6,309 nucleotides of DNA. It comes from Thermomicrobiaceae bacterium. GTDB lineage: Bacteria; Chloroflexota; Chloroflexia; Thermomicrobiales; Thermomicrobiaceae. Where the stretch lies: contig SKKR01000511.1 in NCBI GenBank assembly GCA_007123655.1, positions 1 to 6,309 of the forward strand. The letters run 5' to 3'. Shown in pieces: positions 1 through 5,071 of the stretch. The notes under the pieces are model-generated. The model was given only the letters and a program-made list of their open reading frames with translations. It was not told the DNA's origin and did no database searches. Position 1 is the stretch's first letter. The number at the start of each line of letters is the position of its first letter. A program made the position numbers and the translations under genes.

Positions 1-103
1 CCACACCATGGCCGTCTTCGTCAACGTCTCTGCTTTACTTACACACTCTCTGGGACGCTAACCGCTGTGGCAAGGCAAAATCACGGGCAAGACAGCGTCG
101 CGT

Positions 104-143
104 TTGACTGACATTTTGACTGACTAACTGGCGATTGACTGAC
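104..143. repeat. Three direct copies of TTGACTGAC
   Basis: Exact 9-mers start at 104, 116 and 135, so they are spaced 12 and 19 bp apart. The first and third share a following A. The region between is unrelated, so this is not a simple tandem array. Short, same-orientation copies 100-130 bp from a tRNA-derived core resemble arm-type integrase binding sites. That role is inferred. Confidence 0.7.
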
Positions 144-151
144 AAACGTGG

Positions 152-212
152 CGGACGCCAGTGGATAACACGTTTCCGTTTTGCCTACGCAGAGAACAAA
201 AACGGACGCCAG
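152..212. repeat. Two direct copies of CGGACGCCAG enclosing an inverted repeat
   Basis: CGGACGCCAG occurs at 152-161 and 203-212, and the match extends to 13 bp with one mismatch. Between and overlapping them, TCCGTTTT (175-182) is the exact reverse complement of AAAACGGA (199-206), with a 16-nt spacer. The block ends about 20 bp before the tRNA fragment. It fits a recombinase or excisionase binding region but could also be chance structure. Confidence 0.55.
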
Positions 213-231
213 CGGACGGCCCACCCACCGA

Positions 232-275
232 TTCGTAAACAGCAGGTCGCCGGTTCGAGTCCGGCCATCGGCTCC
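232..275 (+). pseudogene. 3' fragment of tRNA-Thr(CGU), probable integration-site (att) core
   Basis: The sequence fits the 3' half of a tRNA exactly. There is a 7-nt anticodon loop TTCGTAA (232-238) with U33 and anticodon CGU, an anticodon 3' stem ACAGC (239-243), a variable loop AGGTC (244-248), a T arm GCCGG-TTCGAGT-CCGGC (249-265) that pairs perfectly, an acceptor 3' strand CATCGGC (266-272), discriminator T and CC. The matching 5' half is missing: the five bases before the loop (ACCGA) do not pair with ACAGC, and there is no D arm or GCCGATG acceptor strand upstream. The break falls at the anticodon loop, a known crossover position for many tyrosine integrases. I read this as the duplicated 3' end left at one boundary of an integrated element, with the restored full tRNA expected at the other boundary to the left. 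It should not yield a working tRNA. Confidence 0.85.
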
Positions 276-300
276 CTCGAAAATTCCGTCAAGACCGAAG

Positions 301-330
301 ATCCCGCTCCAACTGGGCGGGATTTCGTTT
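301..330 (+). terminator. Intrinsic terminator downstream of the tRNA-Thr 3' end
   Basis: A 7-bp perfect stem (ATCCCGC 301-307 with GCGGGAT 317-323) has a 9-nt loop and is followed by TTCGTTT. It lies 25 bp after the CC end of the tRNA fragment, so it is probably the original terminator of the chromosomal tRNA-Thr gene. It may also limit read-through from the left element. The T-tract is interrupted, so strength is uncertain. Confidence 0.65.
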
Positions 331-476
331 CGTGAAGAACGGTCTGTTTCGGAATTCGGCGCCGATCTCCAGACCAGGGGGTCGACGTTCCTCGAACGGG
401 CGAGCATCATCGCAGCCACCTGGAGCGAGGTACTCAGACTACCCAGGCGCGACCGGCGGTATCAAAACGCGTGCCC

Positions 477-1346
477 TCAGGTCGACTGGCTTGCGCGTTC
501 CATGTAGACATAAAACAACAGGAACGCTGCGCCGACAAAGGTGACCCCGACCGGGAACATCCATGACGCAGCGACGTTGCTATCGAAGTCGTCCACGGCG
601 CGGATCATGCCGATAGTCATCAACACCGACCAGATGACCAGCGTCTGCAGAGGTACTCGCCAGATGCTCCATCGTGGGTCCAGCGCGAGCACGACGGAGG
701 TCGTGCCACTGAGCATCAACCAGCCTGCCAGCACGCGTGATGTCAACGGGCTGATTGCCCACGGCCAGAAATCAGCGGATGTCCCTGGCGCCAAGAACAG
801 GAACGCCGCAAGTGCGATCGCTCCAACAGCGAGCGCACCAACGATCATGCGGGCCCACCCGGGCGTCGGATACTCATCTTCAGCGGTTCGCCCCGGATCT
901 CGCCTGCCATTCCAGTACCAGATCCCGACGACCAGTGGCGGGGCGATAATGTAAACGCCAGTCCAGATATAGAAGGCGAGATGATCGTGAGTGAACAGAT
1001 CCCAGTGAATCACCGTTGTTATCAGCATGACGGTTGCGAAAACAGCGACGGCCGGTAGCGTCGCGCCAACATGACTCCAACGATGTCCCAGCAGCAAACG
1101 CAGAAAATAATAGGCGCCGGCATAGTAACCGGCTCCCATCAGCAACGGTGTCATCGCCGGTGAGATTGGCCAGGCGAAGCGCGATTCTGTCTCCAACGGC
1201 CATATGTACAAAAGAGATGCACCAATAGCCAGTATCAGCACGAGCAGCCCGGCGACGATGCGGGTCACCAGGTAGATCCGGTCATCGGCGTACGATTCGG
1301 TCGCCACGCCTGAACGATCTTCCCCAGCATGTGAATTCGCAACCAT
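477..1346 (-). CDS. Unrecognised 8-segment integral membrane protein with internal duplication
   Basis: This encodes 289 residues. The ATG at 1346 is preferred because GGGAG sits 6 nt upstream. An ATG 15 codons earlier (1391) has no such site and would add an atypical Cys-rich leader. Hydrophobic stretches predict about eight membrane segments: residues ~28-49, 62-84, 95-114, 122-145, 165-187, 197-221, 231-250 and 258-281. The two halves look like copies of each other: W59-P-I-S-P63 matches W196-A-I-S-P200, R89-W-S91 matches R225-W-S227, and W128 matches W262, all offset by 134-137 residues. This implies a 2x4-segment fold. I do not recognise a family or catalytic residues. It is transcribed divergently from the transporter cluster and ends about 150 bp from the tRNA terminator. 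Being on the chromosomal side of the tRNA fragment, it is probably not cargo of the left-hand element. A transport or sensory role is possible but unsupported. Confidence 0.85.
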   Translation of the reverse strand: MVANSHAGEDRSGVATESYADDRIYLVTRIVAGLLVLILAIGASLLYIWPLETESRFAWPISPAMTPLLMGAGYYAGAYYFLRLLLGHRWSHVGATLPAVAVFATVMLITTVIHWDLFTHDHLAFYIWTGVYIIAPPLVVGIWYWNGRRDPGRTAEDEYPTPGWARMIVGALAVGAIALAAFLFLAPGTSADFWPWAISPLTSRVLAGWLMLSGTTSVVLALDPRWSIWRVPLQTLVIWSVLMTIGMIRAVDDFDSNVAASWMFPVGVTFVGAAFLLFYVYMERASQST

Positions 1347-1401
1347 TGCACACTCCCATTTCGTGGTTCTGTTCGCGCAACAGAATAGCACACGATTGTC
1401 C

Positions 1402-1427
1402 CCTCAACCGACTCTCGGTAGTTGAGG
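1402..1427. promoter_or_regulatory. Hairpin/palindrome in the leader of the membrane-protein gene
   Basis: CCTCAA (1402-1407) pairs with TTGAGG (1422-1427). Inside, CCGA (1408-1411) pairs with TCGG (1415-1418) around a CTC loop, leaving a 3-nt bulge. It lies 56-81 bp upstream of the minus-strand start. No T-run follows on either strand, so it is not an intrinsic terminator. An operator or mRNA leader hairpin is possible. Confidence 0.4.
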
Positions 1428-1474
1428 ATCACCGGGCGATCACTCACGGCGGTCAATCGGGGACAGCGACGAGT

Positions 1475-1509
1475 ATGCACGCGGAGGGGATCGACATCTC
1501 CACGTGCAT
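1475..1509. promoter_or_regulatory. 35-bp imperfect palindrome in the divergent intergenic region
   Basis: ATGCACG (1475-1481) is the exact reverse complement of CGTGCAT (1503-1509). After one mismatched pair (C1482/A1502), GGAG (1483-1486) pairs with CTCC (1498-1501), giving 11 pairs around an 11-nt centre. It directly abuts the first TTACGCGA copy at 1510. Its position between two divergent genes favours an operator over a terminator, and no T-run follows on the plus strand until after the adjoining repeat. Confidence 0.45.
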
Positions 1510-1522
1510 TTACGCGACGCGT

Positions 1523-1714
1523 TTTCGGCGCGCTGTTGCCGCGGGCCTCATTCTTGCGAAACCACTATTTGATCAGAAGCGTAAGCTAATGCAGATTGTG
1601 ATTACGGGTTGGACATAGACTGGATAACTTCGGCGTATTCGATCTCCAACATTGCCTTGAGACTGAGGAATGTGAAGAAATTTGGTCGAATTCTGGTCAG
1701 TCGGTCCAGGGAGT
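1523..1714. other. Intergenic stretch without a supported gene
   Basis: The overlapping frames here (1609-1911 on plus, 1602-1787 on minus) start at poor sites, resemble no family and overlap the predicted promoter. GC content falls to about 40% from roughly 1640 onward, as expected for a control region rather than a gene. I see no RNA gene in it. Confidence 0.5.
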
Positions 1715-1744
1715 TTGCAAATTTAGCTATTGCGAAAATTGCAA
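1715..1744. promoter_or_regulatory. AT-rich dyad just upstream of the transporter promoter
   Basis: TTGCAAATTT (1715-1724) and AAAATTGCAA (1735-1744) are inverted copies with one mismatch and a 10-nt spacer. TTGCAA is itself palindromic, so the site is also a pair of TTGCAA boxes with starts 24 bp apart. The dyad centre lies about 65 bp upstream of the predicted transcription start, a usual activator position, and its A/T tracts could also act like an UP element. The protein that might bind is unknown. Confidence 0.4.
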
Positions 1745-1759
1745 CCCCACGGAAAGATC

Positions 1760-1788
1760 TTGTCAGCAGGTGCAACAGTCTATACAAT
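1760..1788 (+). promoter_or_regulatory. Predicted sigma-70-type promoter of the ABC transporter cluster
   Basis: The -35 TTGTCA (1760-1765, five of six to consensus) and -10 TACAAT (1783-1788, five of six) are separated by exactly 17 bp. Transcription would start near 1795, giving a leader of about 240 nt before the binding-protein ATG. It is the best promoter match I found in the intergenic region. Sigma-factor preference of the host is assumed. Confidence 0.55.
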
Positions 1789-1914
1789 TTCGCCGATTAC
1801 ACACCGCACCAGCTTGATACGGTTACGCGATGCCGGAAAGGAGGAGAGAAGCTACGCCTGAATCGCACGTTCGCAGGAGTATGTCAAGCGAGGCGATTGT
1901 CTAGCACATGAGGG

Positions 1915-1970
1915 TCTGGCGCGTGAAGGGTCGCGCATGAGTTATTACGCGACGCGTCTTAAGCGCCGGA
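1915..1970 (+). promoter_or_regulatory. Structured leader element upstream of the binding-protein gene
   Basis: In the predicted mRNA leader, TCTGGCGC (1915-1922) can pair with GCGCCGGA (1963-1970), eight pairs with one G-U. Inside, GTCGCG (1930-1935) is the exact complement of CGCGAC (1948-1953). The inner strand overlaps the third TTACGCGA copy, so the site could act as DNA operator or RNA structure. No known riboswitch consensus is recognised. Confidence 0.35.
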
Positions 1971-2034
1971 GTGCGTGCCCGCTTTGACGAAGAGTTTAGA
2001 TTCGTGTCGCTTCGTGAGGAGGAAGAGGGGCCCC

Positions 2035-3873
2035 ATGAGCGAGAACCTATCCCGGTTTAGCAGGAAGATCGAGGACGAAGTACTCGGCGCTACGATGACG
2101 CGCCGCTCCGTCATCCGCAAAGGCGCTGTACTCGGTCTGAGCATGCCGGTTGCGGCGTCGATCCTTGCTGCCTGTGAGGATGATGATCCCGACGACGATG
2201 TTGTCGACGTGGATGATGATGACGATGAGCCGGCGGTCGAACCCGACGATGACGACGAAGAGCCGGTTGACGACGATGATGAACCCGTTGCCGAGGAAGA
2301 TGTCGACAGCATCTTCGGTGATGATTATGAGCCGGTAGGGAACGTAGGCGGCCAGATCGTGTACGGCTCCTTCTCCGACGCGGCCACGATGAACCCGGTG
2401 CTGTCTCAGGATACGACCTCCTCGGGCATCATTAATATGTTCAGCAGGGCACTGGTCATCAATCACCCGCTGACCACCGAGCCGCACCCACAACTGGCCG
2501 AATCCTGGGATATTTCCGACGACGGAATCGAGTACACGTTCAATCTGCGGGAAGATGTGACCTGGCACGACGGTGAGCAACTCACCGCACAGGACGTAGT
2601 CTTCACCTATGAAACACACATGCACGAAGATACCGGTTCGCCGCGGACCGCGGAACTGACGGATCGGATCGATACGGTTGAGGCCGTTGACGACTACACC
2701 GTCCAGTTCACGCTGAACTTCCCGGCGTCGCCGTTCCTGCAAGTGAACTGCATCTATCGACTCATTCCGGAGCACATCCTGGGTGACGTCGAACCGGCGG
2801 ATATCGCGGCGCACGACTACTCGATTGGCACCGAAGGCGTTACCATCGGTTGCGGTCCGTTCCAGTTCCAGGAGTGGGTGTCGGACGATCACATCACGCT
2901 GGTCAAGTATCCTGACTACTACGAGGGCGAACCGAACATCGACCAGTGGATCATGCGGGTTGTTCCGGACCAGACCGTGCTGGCGCAGCAACTCGGCACC
3001 GGTGAGCTGGATGTTGGTTCAATCCAGGAATCCGACTTCGAGAGTCTGGACGCACAGGAACATGTGAACGTGCACATGTATGACACGTTCAACTTCACGT
3101 TCTACGCCTATCAGCTCGATGAGGAGCGCACCACGCTGTTCCAGGAGCCGGAGGTCCGCCAGGCGCTGCTGTATGCGCTTGACCGCGAGGCGCTCATCTC
3201 GGCGATTCGCTTTGGCATCGGGGAGGTTGCGACCGGAACGATGCCGGTGCCATCCTGGGCATACAACCCTGAAGGTATCGAACGACACTACGATTACGAT
3301 CCAGACCAGGCACGCGAGCTTCTCGATTCGGTCGGCTGGGTCGAGGGAGACGACGGAATTCGCGAGCGTGACGGCGAGCGGTTCTCGTTCGAGATCTACA
3401 CCAACGCCGGCAACGAGATCCGCGAGCAGTACGTCGCGGTGATGCAGGAGCAGTGGCGTGAGATCGGCGTCGAATGCACCCCCCAGACCGAAGAGTGGAG
3501 TGCGTTCCTCGATCGCATTACCGGTACACGCGACTTCGAGATGTTCCTGGTCGGCTTTTCCTGGGGCGTCGACCCGCATCAGGAGACGATGTGGCACACC
3601 GACGCGCAGGAGGGCGGATTCAATATGAACCGCTACAGCAACCCGGATGTCGACGACCTTCTCGGCCAGGCGCTCGCCACAACCGATCGGGACGAGCGAA
3701 CCGAGATCTACACGGAGATGCAGAACATCATTCTGGAGGATGTGCCGAGCGCGATTCTCGACTTCCCGCAGGGCATCGTTGGGGTCAATACGCGAGTACA
3801 CAACTTGTTCCCGACTGATGTTGACTACGATACGAACAGTTCCAACGCCCACGAGTGGTGGGTGGACGAATAG
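2035..3873 (+). CDS. Family 5 (peptide/nickel-type) ABC transporter substrate-binding lipoprotein
   Basis: This is the extracytoplasmic receptor that delivers ligand to the permeases encoded next. It has 612 residues from the ATG at 2035, which follows purine-rich AGGAGG (2017-2022) and GAGGGG (2025-2030). A GTG at 1975 would add 20 residues that do not improve the signal. A twin-arginine motif (T22-R-R-S-V-I-R-K29), a hydrophobic segment (~31-45) and a lipobox LAAC with Cys47 predict Tat export and lipid anchoring. Residues 48-91 form an extremely acidic tether, 30 of 44 being Asp or Glu with no basic residue. The SBP_bac_5 fold follows: PQLAESW (152-158), the LREDVTWHDG block (171-180) with TAQDVVFTYE (184-193), LLYALDREALI near 379-389 and YDPDQARELLDSVGW near 421-435, all hallmarks of DppA/OppA relatives. 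The domain reaches the C-terminus intact. Ligand class cannot be fixed: this family binds peptides, nickel, opines and some sugars. Confidence 0.96.
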   Translation: MSENLSRFSRKIEDEVLGATMTRRSVIRKGAVLGLSMPVAASILAACEDDDPDDDVVDVDDDDDEPAVEPDDDDEEPVDDDDEPVAEEDVDSIFGDDYEPVGNVGGQIVYGSFSDAATMNPVLSQDTTSSGIINMFSRALVINHPLTTEPHPQLAESWDISDDGIEYTFNLREDVTWHDGEQLTAQDVVFTYETHMHEDTGSPRTAELTDRIDTVEAVDDYTVQFTLNFPASPFLQVNCIYRLIPEHILGDVEPADIAAHDYSIGTEGVTIGCGPFQFQEWVSDDHITLVKYPDYYEGEPNIDQWIMRVVPDQTVLAQQLGTGELDVGSIQESDFESLDAQEHVNVHMYDTFNFTFYAYQLDEERTTLFQEPEVRQALLYALDREALISAIRFGIGEVATGTMPVPSWAYNPEGIERHYDYDPDQARELLDSVGWVEGDDGIRERDGERFSFEIYTNAGNEIREQYVAVMQEQWREIGVECTPQTEEWSAFLDRITGTRDFEMFLVGFSWGVDPHQETMWHTDAQEGGFNMNRYSNPDVDDLLGQALATTDRDERTEIYTEMQNIILEDVPSAILDFPQGIVGVNTRVHNLFPTDVDYDTNSSNAHEWWVDE

Positions 3874-3899
3874 GTCACGTCAGCGTGTGACGCGGCACT

Positions 3900-3929
3900 G
3901 ACTGGGGTGGGTCACCTCCCACCCCAGTC
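3900..3929 (+). terminator. Strong hairpin after the binding-protein gene (partial terminator or mRNA-stabilising stem)
   Basis: A perfect 12-bp GC-rich stem (3900-3911 with 3918-3929) encloses a 6-nt loop, 26 nt after the stop codon. The following bases (CTGTGACAGG...) contain no T-tract, so full intrinsic termination is doubtful. In binding-protein transporter operons such a stem after the receptor gene commonly shields the upstream mRNA or attenuates read-through, giving more receptor than permease. I infer that role here. CCTGTGACAGG, a small palindrome, overlaps its 3' end at 3929-3939. Confidence 0.6.
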
Positions 3930-3931
3930 CT

Positions 3932-3959
3932 GTGACAGGATCCATTTCTGTAGTACATT
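3932..3959 (+). promoter_or_regulatory. Possible secondary promoter for the permease genes
   Basis: GTGACA (3932-3937, five of six to a -35) and TACATT (3954-3959, four of six to a -10) are 16 bp apart, in the 193-bp gap between the binding protein and the first permease. It could let the permeases be expressed independently of the hairpin before it. The match is modest. Confidence 0.25.
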
Positions 3960-4066
3960 CGTGTCGTCGGGACTGCAATCCATGAGGCGCTTGTCGGAGG
4001 TTTCGAAATGTTCCGTCCTCGCTGTTCACGAATGGGACCTGAATCGCTCAGCGGGAGATTCGTCTA

Positions 4067-5035
4067 ATGGGTCGGTTCGTCCTTCGGCGCCTGATCCAGA
4101 TGATCCCGCTGCTTATCGGGATCACGATCATCACGTTCGCGCTTGCGAACCTGGTTCCCGGGAGTCCGGTTTCTAATCTTGAACTGGATCCGGGCGCGCG
4201 ACCCGAAGACGTGGCGCGAATCCGGGCAAACCTGGGGCTCGACGAGCCGCTCCATGTTCGATACTTCGTCTGGGCGTCGAATCTGGTGCAGGGTGATTTC
4301 GGACTTTCCCTGCGAACGCACCGCCCCGTGCTCACGATCATTCTGGAGCGTTTACCCAACACGCTTCTTCTGACCGGAACAGCGTTAGTGCTCGCCCTTG
4401 TCTTCTCAATTCCTGTCGGCGTATATGCAGCGCTGAAACGAAACTCGATCTTCGATCAATTCGCGACTATGGGCGCAGTTGCGGGCGTCGCTGTGCCGAA
4501 CTTCTGGCTCGGCCTGATGATGATCCTCGTGTTCTCGGTGATGTTCAGGGAATGGGGACTGCCAGCGCTACCGTCTGGTGGTACCCATGCCATAGGAACG
4601 GGTGGAGACCTGCTGGACCGGGTCAAACACCTGATCATGCCGGCGTTCGTGCTGGCGTTTTCCGCGACCGCGGCGTGGACGCGCTACATCCGCTCGCAGA
4701 TGATCGAGGTGCTGCGTCAGGACTACATGCGTTCGGCGCAAGCCAAAGGGTTGAAGGACCATATCGTTACCTTCCGGCACGGTCTGCGAAACGCGCTGCT
4801 TCCACTGGTCACGCTGATGGCGTTGGAAGTTCCGACGCTGTTCGGTGGCGCGGTGATCGTTGAAACGATCTTCAGCTGGCCGGGGATTGGCCGGTTGATC
4901 ATCACTGCGGCGTCCCAGCGTGATTACACAGTGATCATGGGTACCGTGGTCATTGTGTCGGTGTTGGTCATTCTCGCGAATTTGCTCGCGGACGTCATGT
5001 ACGCCGTACTCGATCCGAGGATTCGGTACGAGTAA
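4067..5035 (+). CDS. DppB-type ABC transporter permease
   Basis: This is one of the two membrane subunits of the importer, forming half of the translocation channel and docking an ATPase on the cytoplasmic side. It has 322 residues, the normal length for the family. The start is supported by GGGAG (4053-4057) 9 nt upstream. The first membrane segment (~10-30) is followed by the external region typical of DppB/OppB: the LGLDEPLHVRYFVW block (56-69) and QGDFGLSL (75-82). Further segments lie near 97-121, 133-160, 189-205, 247-270 and 287-312. The ATPase-coupling EAA loop is clear at about 213-245 (DYMRSAQAKGL 219-229, then HGLRNALLP 238-246), as is FSWPGIGRL (269-277). The C-terminus LDPRIRYE is also typical. 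Nothing looks truncated. It begins 193 bp after the binding-protein gene and is followed after 36 bp by the second permease. Confidence 0.96.
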   Translation: MGRFVLRRLIQMIPLLIGITIITFALANLVPGSPVSNLELDPGARPEDVARIRANLGLDEPLHVRYFVWASNLVQGDFGLSLRTHRPVLTIILERLPNTLLLTGTALVLALVFSIPVGVYAALKRNSIFDQFATMGAVAGVAVPNFWLGLMMILVFSVMFREWGLPALPSGGTHAIGTGGDLLDRVKHLIMPAFVLAFSATAAWTRYIRSQMIEVLRQDYMRSAQAKGLKDHIVTFRHGLRNALLPLVTLMALEVPTLFGGAVIVETIFSWPGIGRLIITAASQRDYTVIMGTVVIVSVLVILANLLADVMYAVLDPRIRYE

Positions 5036-5071
5036 TCGGCCTCGAGCTGGATTGATTGCTAGGGAACTGAG

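Larger units (their letters stand above)
1..231. other. Non-coding, repeat-rich arm beside a tRNA-fragment attachment site
   Basis: No convincing gene is seen on either strand. The open frames here are short, and the longest minus-strand one is the antisense of the tRNA fragment. The stretch holds three TTGACTGAC copies, two CGGACGCCAG copies and an 8-bp inverted repeat, all within 130 bp of the point where tRNA similarity begins. Integrase arm-type sites of tyrosine-recombinase elements typically look like this. My inference is that this is the terminal arm of an integrated element lying to the left. No integrase gene is visible in the window. Confidence 0.45.
1510..1957 (+). repeat. Three dispersed copies of TTACGCGA upstream of the transporter cluster
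   Basis: TTACGCGACGCGT is present exactly at 1510-1522 and 1945-1957. TTACGCGA recurs at 1823-1830. After the two long copies, several further bases match (TT then GCGC). All three are in the same orientation and lie between the divergent genes; I noticed none elsewhere in the window. One copy lies about 30 bp downstream of the predicted transcription start, where a bound protein would block elongation or initiation. These are candidate binding sites for a regulator not encoded here. Confidence 0.45.

Noticed and set aside
1..111. Open plus-strand frame from the window edge to a stop at 109-111, possibly the end of an integrase
   Set aside because: The 36 residues show no tyrosine-recombinase C-terminal motif, and the other two plus frames are equally open for a similar distance, so coding cannot be supported.
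104..143. CRISPR-like array from the TTGACTGAC copies
   Set aside because: Units are only 9 bp, spacing is irregular (12 and 19 bp between starts), and there are no spacers of uniform length or cas genes.
81..419. 112-codon minus-strand open frame
   Set aside because: Its GRTRTGDLLFTN segment is the antisense translation of the tRNA-Thr fragment, and the rest translates terminator and spacer. It is a familiar spurious call.
541..954. 137-codon plus-strand frame
   Set aside because: It is antisense to the membrane-protein gene, which has a good ribosome binding site, and shows no domain-like sequence.
1602..1911. Opposed small frames (1609-1911 plus, 1602-1787 minus) in the intergenic region
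   Set aside because: No recognisable protein, poor or TTG-type start context, mutual overlap, and they cover the best promoter and dyad in the window.
1984..2012. TTGACG at 1984 as a promoter -35
   Set aside because: At the proper 17-bp spacing the -10 position reads TCGCTT, a poor match. The 1760-1788 promoter is much better.
1975..2034. Longer binding-protein start at GTG 1975
   Set aside because: The extension is a basic non-signal stretch without a clear ribosome site, while the ATG at 2035 has strong purine-rich sequence upstream.
2173..2307. Asp/Glu-rich tract as a frameshift or sequencing artefact
   Set aside because: The frame is continuous from the lipobox through the tract into the conserved domain, and the codons mix GAT, GAC and GAG rather than forming a pure repeat.
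2047..3852. Long minus-strand frames (2047-2991 and 3019-3852)
   Set aside because: They are mirror frames of the GC-rich binding-protein gene, whose plus-strand reading has unmistakable family motifs.
4048..4362. Minus-strand frames over the first permease
   Set aside because: They overlap the strongly supported DppB-type gene and show no protein family features.
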